Assembly (NCBI GenBank): GCA_963781785.1
Contig: CAWAHD010000002.1
Span: 558,001 to 622,000 of the forward strand
DNA length: 64,000 bases
Direction of reading: 5' to 3'
Source: CAWAHD01 sp963781785
GTDB lineage: Bacteria; Planctomycetota; Planctomycetia; Isosphaerales; Isosphaeraceae
Part shown: positions 27,469-38,400 of the stretch, piece after piece
How positions within the stretch are numbered: position 1 is the stretch's first letter
Layout of the letters: each line of letters starts with the position of its first letter
Notes under the pieces: generated by a model
The model's database searches: none
What the model saw: only the letters and a program-made list of their open reading frames with translations
Told to the model about the DNA's origin: nothing
Position numbers and translations under genes: made by a program

Positions 27469-28578
27469 TCACGAATTCGAAATGGCTTTGTTGAACGCCG
27501 GCACGACTTCGCGGGCAAATAGTTCGAGACTGCGATTCCACCGATCACGGTCGTCCCAGTCGTGAGCGGTCAAGATCAGGGTCCCGAACGGGCCAACCTG
27601 ATCGCGTAGCTTCAACAGTTGATGGGTAACGTGCTCAGGATCGCCGGCGATGATCACGTCGTCCATGAAGTAATCCAGCGTACAGTCCGCATCCGCTTGA
27701 TGTTCGTCACGCTTCCACATGGCGACGCCCGTCGGCACGGTGGCCCGCGTCAGATCGAGGATGTACTGGATACACGAGCCGAGCGAATTACCTTTGGCCA
27801 GCCGGCGAGCATCGCTGGTCGAGTCCGCGACGAACACATTCCGTGCCACGGCCCAGTCAGAAGGCCCAACGGTGCGACCGGCATCCACCGCCGCTTGACG
27901 GTACGTTCTCCACTGCTCCTTGAGTGCGCTCCAATGGATCATGTGATGACTGATGAACCGAAATCCCCGCTCGGCCGCACGCATCAACCCAACCGACGCG
28001 CGGCTGATACTCGGGACATAGATCGGCGGGTGCGGCACCTGGAAGGGCTTGTGGAGATGGCCGACGCCGAACCCGGGATGCAGATTGTCTTTCATCTTCA
28101 GATTCCAGAACCGCCCCTCTATGTCGATCGGCAGCTCGCCCGACCACAACCGCAAGATCATGTCCATCGACTCGGCGACGCGCGCCGCCGATTCGCTGGG
28201 ATGCGCCCCGAAGACCTCCATATCGGTCGGGATTGCTCCGGGTCCGAAACACACATTGAGCCTGCCGTGCGACATGTGATCCAGAAAGGCTAGCCGCCCC
28301 GCCACGTGGGCTGGATGGTGGTACTGGAGGCAGACCGGCGCCGGTCCGACGCGAATGCACCGGGTCAGGCCGAGTACCTTTGCCAGAAAGATCTCCGGCA
28401 TGACGATGTTCTCGACGCTCGACGAATGATGCTCCCCCACCCAGAAATCGTCGAAGCCCAGTTCCTCGCATTGCACGGCCAGCTCGAGGTCCTCGTCGAT
28501 GCACTGAGCCAGCGGCTTGGCCCGATCATGAATCGGCATCACGAACATTCCAAGACGCAGGGGTTGAGCGGTCGTCAT
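27469..28578 (-). CDS. Luciferase-like (LLM class) flavin-dependent monooxygenase, paralogue 1
   Basis: An intact 369-residue member of the bacterial luciferase family (TIM barrel binding FMN or F420). Hallmarks are LGMFVMPIHDRAKPLAQCID, GFDDFWVGEHHSSSVENIVM, RVGPAPVCLQYHHPAHVAGR, LDHMSHGRLNVCFGPGAIP and VIIAGDPEHVTHQLLKL. It is closely similar to the product at 32746-33865. The start overlaps the Ldh-type gene's stop by 4 bp (ATGA). It is the last gene of the cluster and should oxidise a small organic substrate with reduced flavin supplied from elsewhere; no reductase gene is nearby. Confidence 0.9.
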   Translation of the reverse strand: MTTAQPLRLGMFVMPIHDRAKPLAQCIDEDLELAVQCEELGFDDFWVGEHHSSSVENIVMPEIFLAKVLGLTRCIRVGPAPVCLQYHHPAHVAGRLAFLDHMSHGRLNVCFGPGAIPTDMEVFGAHPSESAARVAESMDMILRLWSGELPIDIEGRFWNLKMKDNLHPGFGVGHLHKPFQVPHPPIYVPSISRASVGLMRAAERGFRFISHHMIHWSALKEQWRTYRQAAVDAGRTVGPSDWAVARNVFVADSTSDARRLAKGNSLGSCIQYILDLTRATVPTGVAMWKRDEHQADADCTLDYFMDDVIIAGDPEHVTHQLLKLRDQVGPFGTLILTAHDWDDRDRWNRSLELFAREVVPAFNKAISNS

Positions 28579-29636
28579 GCTTCACCTTCCGGACCGAGGA
28601 GTCCGTCGACGCCCAGGCGCTCGCCGTGCTCCCGCATGGCCAAACGTGACGCCGGATCGACCGGGATACCGTCTTGCTGGCGCTTCCTGAGCGTGCGGAA
28701 TTCCAGCTCGCCCGGAACCAACACCTCGTCAAAGCCGGGCGCCGGCCGCGACGACTTGATGTAGGCCACAGTCTCGTCCATGAACCGTCGGAACTCTGCG
28801 AGCGGGCAAAACGCCGAGGGGTCCACAACAAAAAAGCAAACCCCGTTGCCGAACACCTTCCGGTCCACCGAGCTGATCCCGCCGAGTGCGCTGCCGAGGA
28901 TTTCGACGAGGAGGCCGAGGGCAAACCCCTTGTGCCCCGCGCTGCCGCCGAGCGGCAGGATGCCGCCCCGCGGAGGACCATAAAACGCATTAGGGTCATT
29001 CGTCGCTTTACCGTCGGCGTCAAGGATCCAGCCGTCGGGCAAGCTCTTCCCCTCGTTGCGGTAGAACCGGATCTTTCCCTCGGGCGCGACGGACGTCGCA
29101 AAGTCCGCCACCACGGGATCACCGCTGGTCGGGACCGCGTAGGCGATCGGGTTCGTTCCCAGTCGTCCTTCGCGACCTCCCCACGGCAGCACCGCGTGTC
29201 CGTGGATCGGAGAGTTGCAGGTCGCCAGCGCGATCATCCCTTCTTCGGCCGCAAGCTGAACCCACGCCCCCAGCCGTCCCACGTGATTAGAGCGCCGCGT
29301 GATCACGCACGCCGTGCGCTCTCCGCGCGCAATCTCGATCCCGACTTGGATCGCCTTTTCTGCGCCGACGGCACCAAAGCCCCGGCCACAGTCCACCACC
29401 GCGGTCGTCGGGCCGGTGAATTCGACCGCCAGCGGTGCGTTCACGACGATCGACCCGGCAATCACGAATCCGAGGTATTCCGGAATCCGGATCACTCCGT
29501 GCGAGTCGTGTCCCATGAGGCTGCTGGTGACCAGCGATTGGGTGGTCGCCAGCGCCTCGGACGCGCCCGCCCCCGCCGCCGTGAACAACGCGACTCCCAG
29601 CCGCGTAACAGATTCTGGTCGATAAAGCCGGCTCAT
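28575..29636 (-). CDS. Ldh-family (malate/L-lactate/ureidoglycolate type) dehydrogenase
   Basis: An intact 353-residue NAD(P)-dependent oxidoreductase of the LDH2/MDH2 fold. SSLMGHDSHGVIRIPEYL has the catalytic His, ITRRSNHVGRLGAWVQLAAE the second conserved His, and LGTNPIAYAVPT and GGSAGHKGFALGLLVEILGS the cofactor region. This family reduces 2-oxo acids or oxidises 2-hydroxy acids; the substrate cannot be told from sequence. It overlaps the monooxygenase gene (ATGA) and lies seven bases from the cyclase gene, so all are one transcription unit. Confidence 0.9.
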   Translation of the reverse strand: MSRLYRPESVTRLGVALFTAAGAGASEALATTQSLVTSSLMGHDSHGVIRIPEYLGFVIAGSIVVNAPLAVEFTGPTTAVVDCGRGFGAVGAEKAIQVGIEIARGERTACVITRRSNHVGRLGAWVQLAAEEGMIALATCNSPIHGHAVLPWGGREGRLGTNPIAYAVPTSGDPVVADFATSVAPEGKIRFYRNEGKSLPDGWILDADGKATNDPNAFYGPPRGGILPLGGSAGHKGFALGLLVEILGSALGGISSVDRKVFGNGVCFFVVDPSAFCPLAEFRRFMDETVAYIKSSRPAPGFDEVLVPGELEFRTLRKRQQDGIPVDPASRLAMREHGERLGVDGLLGPEGEA

Positions 29637-29643
29637 GCGTCGC

Positions 29644-30654
29644 TCAGCGAATGGCGATCGGGTTTCCCGGAGAGCCCGTGGCGCCCTTGAGACGAAGCGG
29701 GCTGAACACGAAACAGAACTCGTGCACTTGATCCGCCGCGAGCTGCTCCAGATCCAGGTTCTCGAGATGGTACACGCCGTTTTTCGTGAGGTCCCACTGG
29801 TGCACCGGGAACGCCATGTCGGAATGCTCGTGCGGGAAGGCCTCGATCGCCCAGGTGTCAGCCCCGATCAGCGCGACCTTGTGATCGGTCAGAAACCTGG
29901 CCGCCGCCAGACCGATGCCGGGCTCGCCGGCGCCGTAGGCGGCGTTGTCCTTCATCCACAGCTTGCCGTGACCGGTACGGATCAAGACGACATCGCCCTC
30001 CTGGATCGTAAGCTTCGCGTTCTTCAGGCACGACGCCAGCTCCTCCGGCGAGATGACATAACCGGCCGGCAACCGGTCTTTGCCCACAAGCGCACAAACA
30101 TCAAGCAGAATTCCGCGCGTGAAGAAAACTCCGACGTTCTCGACCCCCAGCTTCTTCAGACCGTACGTGTCGCCGAATTCGGACAGCTTGTTCCCGTTGT
30201 AGAAGTAGTCCTCACCATCCGAGTGCACACCAACATGGCCAAGTCCGTCAAACTGGGTGCCGACCTGGCCGATCTCACCGCTGACAAGCTCATCATTCGA
30301 GACGATCTTGTTCGAGCCGGTGGGGGGGTTCGTCGGCAGTCCGGGGATCGTCAGGCTGAAGTGCCGTTTGCCGGGAATCGGCATGCCGTGTTCGTACAGC
30401 CTTCCCAGTTGGTAGATCTGGCCCTTGCTCACGAGGCGGGCAGCGCTCGCGACCCTGGCGGGCGTGATCCGGTTCGCCGCTCCGCGCTGGTCGTCGGCAC
30501 CGAACTCGGACGGCCAGAACTTCTCGCCGAGCGGAAGAGCACGATCCTGCTGCGCGCCGCGAGTCGCCCAGAACGAGCCGCTGACGAGAGCGGCACCGGC
30601 CAGGGCGCTCAGAACGAATTGCCACCAGCGGAAACCATGAAACAATTGTCTCAT
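29644..30654 (-). CDS. Membrane-anchored cyclase-family (kynurenine formamidase-like) metal hydrolase
   Basis: An intact 336-residue protein. The N-terminus has a hydrophobic helix (WWQFVLSALAGAALVSGSFW) acting as signal anchor or signal peptide. The metal-binding motif of the family appears as GQVGTQFDGLGHVGVH, where the first His of the common HGTHxDxPxH is replaced by Gln, as in the subgroup with GTQxDGLGH. Later parts include EGDVVLIRTGHGKLW and ALIGADTWAIEAFP. It is likely an amide or lactone hydrolase outside the cytoplasm. It lies between the transporter and the Ldh-type gene in the operon. Confidence 0.85.
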   Translation of the reverse strand: MRQLFHGFRWWQFVLSALAGAALVSGSFWATRGAQQDRALPLGEKFWPSEFGADDQRGAANRITPARVASAARLVSKGQIYQLGRLYEHGMPIPGKRHFSLTIPGLPTNPPTGSNKIVSNDELVSGEIGQVGTQFDGLGHVGVHSDGEDYFYNGNKLSEFGDTYGLKKLGVENVGVFFTRGILLDVCALVGKDRLPAGYVISPEELASCLKNAKLTIQEGDVVLIRTGHGKLWMKDNAAYGAGEPGIGLAAARFLTDHKVALIGADTWAIEAFPHEHSDMAFPVHQWDLTKNGVYHLENLDLEQLAADQVHEFCFVFSPLRLKGATGSPGNPIAIR

Positions 30655-30675
30655 GATGATTGGTCTCCTCTTGAA

Positions 30676-32656
30676 TCAGCGTCCCAGTAGCGCCATCACG
30701 GTGATGGCAAAGAAGAAGAATCCACATCCGATCAATCCGACCTGCATGAGCAGGTTGGGGCGTAATTCGCGCGGCAGGAGCGTGCGGTTGACAGACAAGG
30801 TATGAAACGCCGAGAACCCCAGCGCGACGTTTCCCAGCACCGCCCCGACCTTGGCGATCTGGAGCGGCGTGAGAAATGCGAGCGTGATCGTGCCCCAGAC
30901 CGCGTAGATCGAAAGCAGCGAATAATAGATCAACCGGACCCGGTTGCCCGCCAGCTTCTTGATCCGGGGGCTGGTTACCCAGAGGATGTCGGTCCAGTGC
31001 CTGGCCAGAAGGTCACCCGAGTAGACGGCGCAGGGAGCCAGCGTGAGGAAGCCGACGAAGAGCGTCAAGGACCAGATGGGGCCGGCGTAGTCCGGGAACC
31101 GCAGCGACATTCCCTGGGCGGTCATCGCCGCGACCCGGTGCTCGGAGACCGGAGTATTGCGCAGGAATTCCAGCGAAAGCATACACGGCAGCGCAAGGCC
31201 GACCACGCTGCACAGCATCCACACGGCGACCTGGTCGCGAACGATGTGGCGAAACCAGCCTTTCCAGTGTTTGAGTGCCGCCGGTGTGACGGTGAAGACC
31301 ATGCCGACGTGCGAGAGCCCGATCGACCTCCCGCCGATGGCGCTGGGAATCGCGCCGACCCGGGCTCCCATTCCCCAGCCCTTGTCGCGAGCGTAATTCG
31401 AGAACAAGGCGTTGGAAAGCCCGCCCGCCCCGGCGATCGCGGCGAATGCCGCCAGCAGGGCCCAGTCGACATCGGGCAGGCGGCCATGCCGCCACCAGTA
31501 ATCCAAGGAGTCCCACTCTCTCGAAACCCTGATTTTCAATCCAGGCGCGAACCCGCTCGGAATCAGCCGCGGGGACGTCTTCCTGACGTTCAAACACATG
31601 AGTTTCCGTGCCTTCTGTAATCGTGAACCGGCTGGGCTGCCACGTCTGGTCGGAGCGGATACTTCCCTCCACGCTGACGCCGTTCCGGGTAAGCGGGTCG
31701 ACCGACTCGACATAGAAGCCGCCACGACGCGTCGAGCGCCGTCGCCCGCTCGGACGAGTTGCGCGCGTCGAGCTTCGAGACCTGCTTCGTCGGGGAGCCT
31801 GGCTCCCGCCTCGAACCGACGGGACAATCCGCCCTGGCGAACGACGAACGCCGTGACGACAGGCTGGCCTTTTTCGAGCGTTCCTTGCACGGTGTACTCG
31901 GACGAGCCGTCGCGCTCGCAGCAATGAAAAATGCGGGGCGGAAATGACCGTGTCGGCACGCAAGGCGACTGACCCGACACGAAAGAAGCCTGAAACGATC
32001 TCACGGAAGTTGCGGGCCGAGACCATGAACACCCCGACGAAGAGCAGAAACCCAAAAACAACCACGAGTTTCACAAGCATCAACTGTTCGAGCATCGAAG
32101 AGATCTTACCGCCAAAGATCAGCGGCAAGAACGCCACGAAGAAGACCGCGTAGCCCAGCACCTTGACGAGCATGATCTCGCTCAGGCTGATCCCCGCCAC
32201 GTGCACGACACCGCTTCCCGGCAGGTGTCCGAGCATTGCCGACGCCAGAGGCACGGCCGCGTTGGATGCCATGAAGGGCCAGATGTGCGCCAGGAAGAGT
32301 GTCATGTAACAGAGCAGCCAGAACCGTGGCCCCGGCCTGGTCCGGAAGAAGCCGATGAAAATCGGCTCGCCGCAATAGAGCGCGTACCGCATGACCTCGA
32401 GGTTATAGACGACCTGGAAGCCGATACTGAACGTAGCCAGCCAGAGGAACGTGCCGCCGTACTGGGCTGTGACTGCGGGACCAAAGAGCCACTCGCCCGC
32501 CCCGATCGCAGAACCGGCTACCAGCACTCCCGGACCGATCAGCTCGGCCGACTGTCGCCAGCCGAACTTCGGTGGCGGGATCAGGTCGCCGACCTGCCAG
32601 GGTGCGATCGCGCCTTCCGGCGCGGCGACAGCTTCGGTGGCCGGTGAAATTGTCAT
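30676..32656 (-). CDS. Nramp-like transporter with a large soluble insert (at least four frame breaks)
   Basis: The N-terminal part (FGWRQSAELIGPGVLVAGSA, IGAGEWLFGPAVTAQYGG) and several helices match planctomycete Nramp-type transporters. Helices resume with WALLAAFAAIAGAGGLSNAL and GWGMGARVGAIPSAIGG and continue to a hydrophobic C-terminus (GCGFFFFAITVMALLGR). Between them are about 140 soluble residues including ERDGSSEYTVQGTLEKGQPV and FTITEGTETHVFERQEDVP. The frame changes near 31925, 31790, 31735 and 31510, each time with sense continuing. Canonical Nramp metal-site residues (DPGN, MPH) are replaced by GAGEW-like sequence, so the substrate may not be a metal. The gene is part of the monooxygenase cluster. 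Confidence 0.75.
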
Positions 32657-32745
32657 GGTCGCACGAATCGATCCGGCGCGGCGATCCGGAGCGGCATGAC
32701 TCGGGATCGTCTGGAGAAGAGGCAGGAAGGAAGGAAGGCAGTCGG

Positions 32746-33865
32746 TCAGACCATCACCCCGGCCAGGGCCTTGTTGAGGGCGGGCATCAATTCCTTGCTG
32801 AACAGCTCCATGCTATAAAGCCAGCTCGCCTTGTCGTCCCAGTCGTAGCTCATCATGACCAGCGTGCCGAACGGCCCGGTCTCTTCGACTAGCAAAAGCA
32901 GGCGGCGCAGGACCTCGTCGACGTCGCCGGCGATGATCTGCTCGGTCATGAGGTAGTCGAGGTTCGTGTCGGCGTCGCTCATCGTCAGGTCGCGCTTGTA
33001 GATCTTCCGCCCGAGCCCTTTGTCGAAGAGGTGGCCGATGTATTCGAAGCACTTGCCGAGGGAGTTGGTCCGCGCCCGCTGCTTGCGCCTCCCTGGTCGT
33101 GTCGGCGAGGAAGATCGAGCGGGCGATCTTCCAGTCGGAGCGGTCCGGCCGGCGGCCGGCCTCGAGCGCGGCAGTCTCGTAGGTCTTCCAGTTGTCGGCC
33201 AGCACGTTGCCGGGGACGAGGCAGTGGCCAAACGGCGCGAAGCCGCGCCGCGCGGCGGTTCTCATGCTCGGTGAATTGCGGCTCATTCCGGGGGTGGCGA
33301 TCGGCGGGTGGGGCTTCTGGTACGGCTTGGGGATAAAGCCGATGCCCGTCTCGGTGTCGACGGTCTTCTCGAGGTGGATCTTCCAGTATTTCCCATCGAA
33401 ATGGTAGGGCGGGTCGGACGACCAGAAATAGAGGATGGCCTCGATTCCCTCCTCGACCATGTCGGCGGCGTTTTTGGGCTCGACGCCGTAGAGCTCCTGG
33501 TCGGCCGTGACGCTGCCGGCGCCGAAGCAAAGGTTGAGCCTCCCCCTCGATAGATGATCGAGGAACGCCAATCGGCAGGCGACATGGGCGGGGTTGTGCT
33601 GCTGGATGCAGACCGGGGCAGGGCCGAGCCGGATTGACTTCGTCTCGCCGAGGGCGCGGGCGATGAAAATCTCGGGCATCACGATGTTTTCATACTTCAT
33701 CGTGTGGTGCTCGCCGATCCAGAACTCGCCGAATCCGGACTCCTCGGCCCGGACGATGAGCTCCAGGTCTTCGTCGTAGCACTGGGCGGCGGGCTTGGTC
33801 GGGTCATGGAACGGCATGATGAAGATGCCGGAGCGGATCGCCGCCGGATTCCCATTCAGGCTCAT
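32746..33865 (-). CDS. Luciferase-like (LLM class) monooxygenase, paralogue 2 (one frame break)
   Basis: The first 270 residues (SGIFIMPFHDPTKPAAQCYD, FGEFWIGEHHTMKYENIVMP, RLGPAPVCIQQHNPAHVACR, LDHLSRGRLNLCFGAGSV) and, after a shift near 33090, LGKCFEYIGHLFDKGLGRKI and MTEQIIAGDVDEVLRRLLLL to the stop at 32746 make a complete family member. It is the paralogue of the product at 27469-28578, with the same length and the same C-terminal ELMPALNKALAG-type helix. It is the first gene of the five-gene unit, with only 89 bp to the transporter. Confidence 0.87.
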
Positions 33866-34186
33866 CGTAGAACCCCCTGGTTGATGCGCTCGCGTGCCTC
33901 ACGGCTCCCGGTTGACGATTATACAGCCGGCGGGCCCGGGTGCAATCGAGTCCCGCCCTGGCGCAGAGGGGCCGCGCTCGGGATCGAGAGGGAGACACCA
34001 CGTTCGGCATAATCGATTCTCGCGTCGCGATCCGGATCTTCCGCGCACGATTGGTTCAATCGAACTGAACGAGCCACGCAGGCCGATCGATACAGCCCGA
34101 GTGAGGATCGGAGCGATCTTCGCGTCGCTGGATGCGCGCGTCGAGGCGAGGATGGGCCGGCTGCCGGTCGATAACGGAGTATGGAA
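33866..34186. other. Intergenic region between divergent genes
   Basis: These 321 bp separate the start of the monooxygenase cluster from the surface-protein gene on the other strand. They should hold both promoters, but I find no convincing -35/-10 pair, hairpin, RNA gene or small coding frame. Confidence 0.4.
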
Positions 34187-35380
34187 ATGTGGGGATACCG
34201 ATCCCGCACAATGGCGCGGCCGGCGCGACGACTGGCACTGGGCTTCGAGGGGCTCGATATCCGGGATCTGCCCTCAGGCGGGACCGTCGGGCCGCCGTTG
34301 GGTCCGTATGTGGCCCCGGCGACGACTGTGCCGCGCGTGTTGAGCCCGCCAGCGATCGTCGTTCCCAATCTGGCGGTCAACGAGTTTCTGGCCACCCAGC
34401 TCGGCCCTGGCGTGGCAAGCGTGCAAGAGCAGGCCGATGTCCAGGGAGCGTGGCAAAACACGCTCGCGGTGAACCAGGTTCTGTCACAACCATTCATCAC
34501 GGCCGTCCTGGGCCGCCAGGATACCTATACCCTCCTCGGCTCGGCGGTGTCGGCGACCGGAGGCACCCTGTCAGAGGTTTACTCGGCAACGGCACCACTC
34601 GTTGTCAATGCGCTCCAGACCGGCTCGTCCCACGGCGGCCCGAACGCGCCTCGGCAGGTTCCCGGTCTCCGGCTCATTAGCGCGCTCTCGCACAACCACA
34701 ATTTCCCCGGCGCGCATACAGACTCACTGCTCTATGAATTGCACGTCGCCGCAGAGCGGCAGGTCTTCTCGCTCAGCACAGCGCAGACGAACCTCGTCTC
34801 ACAGGGCATTGTGCAGTTCCTGAACCAGGTGTACGCGCTCAACCAGGCCGGCGCGTTCACTCCGGCGGTTCCGCCCGCGGCGGCCAAGCTCCCGAGGGGC
34901 CCGCTCTATGGCACGCTCCTCGTCTCGCTGGGGGCTGTGCGAAACCTGGCGAGCGTGGACCCGACTCTGTCGGGCCTCCAGTTGCCCGTCGTCGGAAACT
35001 TCGAGGGTCGGATTGACGTCGGATTCGTGCTTGATCGCACCGGCAACTTCGGCATCGCCCTGATGGCCCGCGGCCCGCTCGCCGGTGCGCCGGCAGGCGT
35101 CACGTCGCCAAACACGATCGCCGGCGATATTCGAATCGACGTCTCGAACGCGCGGAACATCTCCGCCCTGAACGGCCTCAGCACGGTGGAAGGGCTGACC
35201 CAGGCCGCGGCCTTGTCGGGCAGTATCGAGACCTCCCGATTACAGAATGGAGTCACGACCTTCGGGGCTTCCGCCGGCTACGGCTCCGGGCTGGAGTTCG
35301 GCACCGGGATGGAATACACGCAGGTGATCCCGCTCGGAAACGTATATGCCCTGATCCCGGAGTATCCCAAGCAAAGTTGA
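34187..35380 (+). CDS. Surface protein of unknown function with LEPR-XLL-like N-terminus
   Basis: A protein of about 397 residues. ARRLALGFEGLDIRDLPSGG near the N-terminus has the spacing of the LEPR-XLL-type signal (FEGLDIRDLPS). The remainder is Gly/Ala/Thr/Val-rich with predicted beta strands (GNFEGRIDVGFVLDRTGNFG, GIALMARGPLAGAPAGV) and no known domain. ATG 34187 has GGAG seven bases upstream; ATG 34181 and 34211 are alternatives. It is probably exported and cell-surface or periplasmic. It stands alone on its strand between two minus-strand blocks. Confidence 0.6.
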   Translation: MWGYRSRTMARPARRLALGFEGLDIRDLPSGGTVGPPLGPYVAPATTVPRVLSPPAIVVPNLAVNEFLATQLGPGVASVQEQADVQGAWQNTLAVNQVLSQPFITAVLGRQDTYTLLGSAVSATGGTLSEVYSATAPLVVNALQTGSSHGGPNAPRQVPGLRLISALSHNHNFPGAHTDSLLYELHVAAERQVFSLSTAQTNLVSQGIVQFLNQVYALNQAGAFTPAVPPAAAKLPRGPLYGTLLVSLGAVRNLASVDPTLSGLQLPVVGNFEGRIDVGFVLDRTGNFGIALMARGPLAGAPAGVTSPNTIAGDIRIDVSNARNISALNGLSTVEGLTQAAALSGSIETSRLQNGVTTFGASAGYGSGLEFGTGMEYTQVIPLGNVYALIPEYPKQS

Positions 35381-35419
35381 ACGATCGAAGGCCGGGATCT
35401 CGCCCGGCCCGATCTCGGA

Positions 35420-38400
35420 TCAACGACGTCCCAGGACGGCCGTCGTCGGGTGGCGATTGATGGCACGAATAACCCATCGCCGCACGGTCTTGCCCGTTGT
35501 CGGGACCGCTGGGGCGGCAGCAACCTTTCGATGTGCTTTTCGCGTGACCGCGGCCGGCTGCGTGCTGGTGACGACGCCTCCCGCCTTCCCGCTGAGCACC
35601 ACGACATACGCACCGCCGGCGACGCCGTTATTGTTGCCTGAGAGAAGGTTGCCGGACACGTCTGCCACACCAACGCCAGCGCCGGGGACGTCGGTCAGTT
35701 GGTTGATCGCGAACCGGAACGGCGTCGGCGGATGGATTCCGCGCCCGAGGGTCAAGGTCACAGTGAGAAGAGACGGATCGTAAACCGCTGTGCGAATCGG
35801 AATGATCAGATCATCGCGGGTTCCGAAGCGATGATCGCGGCCAGCGGTTGTCACGCTGTAGCCATAGTTGAGTAGATTGACGGCCGTCGTCGGGTTGAGC
35901 AGCTTGCTGAAGGTGACGACGAGTCCCGTGACGATGCCGCCGCGATTGGTGGTGAGCCGCACTCCCTCTACCGTCGGGGGTGTCCGGTCCCGGCGGTCCG
36001 GCCCGATCGTGAGGATCGCCGAGCTCGGCGCTCCCAGCGTGGCACCGCCAGTGGGCATGGCGATGACCAGGTTGACCGTTTTGTCAGTCTGCGATGACGT
36101 ATTGTCGATGATCGGGACCGTGAATTCCTCGACGGTCACGCCCAGGCCGAAGGTCAGGGTGCCCGAGACGGGGAGGTAGTCCGCTCCCGGCGTCGCGTTG
36201 CCGCCGGACGCGGCGTACGCGACGGTCACCACGCCGCCGCCGCCGGCGCGGACGACGGTAATCAGCGCCAGGCCCGCCGAGGCAGTGACGGTGTAATCGG
36301 CCATGCTGAACTGGAGGACCGCGGGCTGGTTGATGACGACCCCCGAGAACTCCGACGTGTCATTATCCGGGTCGGTCGCCGTCGCCCTGACCCCTTCGCC
36401 TGCGGGAATGTTGACCGCCAGCGGGACCGCGAAACTCGCGCTGCCGGCGCCGTCAGTGAGCGCGGTCGTCGCCCCGAGCAACTGGCCGTCGCTCGCAGAG
36501 ACGCCCGGCGCATCCAGGAAGAACTGGATCAAGAACGAAGTGGCGGGCGTGCTGCTCAACGTGCCCCCGACGACCACCCCGGTGCTCGTGATCGTGAGTG
36601 CCGTCAAGACCGGGGCGCTCTGGAGGTTGTTCGGCCCTACTCCAGGCTCGCTCGGCGGACCCGCCGGGGCCACGAGATTGATCCCCAGTTCGCCGTTGGC
36701 GAAAATCCGGTCGGACAGGATTCCATTGCCGGTGCTCTCAAGACCTTCGACCCGCACGCCGTCTTCGATGTTGAACGCGATGGTGTTGCCCTGGCCGGGC
36801 CCGAGCCCCCCGATCAGATTGTTGGCGGCGTCGTCCGTGACGAGCACGCCGTCGACCTCGTTGCCAAGGGCCGTCAATTGATCGGCGCCGGTGCCGATCA
36901 AGTTTCCCTGCACCACGGTCCCGGTCGCCGTGGGGCCGGTGATCATGACGCCCCATTGATTGCCGGAGATCACGTTGGTCGCCCCGGGTGATGTTCCGCC
37001 GACGGTGTTGCCCGGCGATCCCTCGATCTCCACCCCCTCCAGGGAGTTGCCCAGGTCGAGGAGACCCGTCACGTCCGTACCGATGTAATTGCCCAGGACC
37101 AGGTTGTCGATCGCGCTGGAACCCACGATCAGCACGCCGACATTGTTGCCCGAGATCAGGTTGCGTGCCGCGGCGACCTGGCCGCCAACGGTGTTGCCCG
37201 ATGCCCCGTCGATTCTCACGCCTTCGTTGGCGTTGCCGAGATCGTACGAGCCCGTCCCGTCGGTGCCGATGAAGTTGCCCGCGACGAGGTTGCCGGTCGC
37301 CGTGGCCCCGCTGACCAGGACGCCGCGGAGGTTGGACGAGATCAGGTTGCCGGCGCCAGCAGCCATACCTCCCACGGTGTTGTCGGCCGAGTCAAGCACC
37401 ACACCCTCCTGAAAGTTGGGGAGAGCCGATTTGCCAGAGACATCGGTGCCGATGATGTCGCCCTGGATGAGGTTGCCCGTGGCCGAGTCGCCCGAGATTC
37501 GCACGCCGGCGCCGAAGTTTCCTGAGATGACATTGCCGGCGGCGTTGCCCACGCCGGCCGCGCCGCCGGGAATGCCGATCACATTGTCCGGTGCGTCGTC
37601 GATGAAGATCCCATCCCGCAGGTTGCCCGTCTGTGGCGGGTTGTCCTGGCCGTTGCCGGGATTCCCCTGGCCAAAGAGGAACGTACCGTTAATATCGGTT
37701 CCGATATAATTGGCCTCGACCCGATTGGCCAGCGCACCCGGACCTGAGATGTGAATTCCATAAGTCTGGTTGGCCGAAACGACGTTGGTCGCCCCGGCAA
37801 CGGCGCCGCCAATCAGGTTGCTCGCCGACTCGATCAAGACCCCTTCGGCGCCATTGCCCACCTGGTAGTAATGAGCGGGATCCTGCTCGAGAACGCCGAT
37901 CAAGTTGCCCACCACCTGGTTGCCGTTTGCACCGGCGCGTCATCAAGACACCCTGTTCGAGGTTGCCAGCGATACCATTGTGAGTATCGGGCGAGACGCC
38001 GCCAATCGCGTTGTTGGTGGGCGATGCGATTTCGACGCCCACGCCGTTGCCGATCCCGTCGAGAAATGACGGTGCGCTCGTGATGCCCTGGTTCGGGAAG
38101 ACCACGTATTGCCCAAGGTAGTTTCCCTGGATCAAGTTTCCAACGGCATCCGGCCCCTCGATGGCAATGCCGGCGGAGAAGCCGTCGATCGCCAGGCCAC
38201 GAATGATATTGTGGCCCGACTCGATCGTCAGGCCCGGGAAGTCGGATTGCTCGTTCGTAGCCGGGTTGGCGCCCTCGACGATCACCCGCACCGCGGCGTT
38301 GAATCCAACAGCCTGTTCGTTGGGATCAGACGTGATGTCCGCACTGATCGCCGAGATCGAGATCGCTGCACTCGTTCCCGCCAGGCTCTCCAAGTGCGTT

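Noticed and set aside
30802..31620. Long plus-strand frame opposite the transporter gene
   Set aside because: It lies wholly on the opposite strand of the conserved transporter helices and reads as Arg/Asp/Gly-rich text without any family pattern, as is common in GC-rich DNA.
33900..33980. tRNA-like text (…AATCGAGTCCCGCC…)
   Set aside because: The stem and loop sizes do not fit a T-arm, and no acceptor or anticodon arm can be drawn around it.
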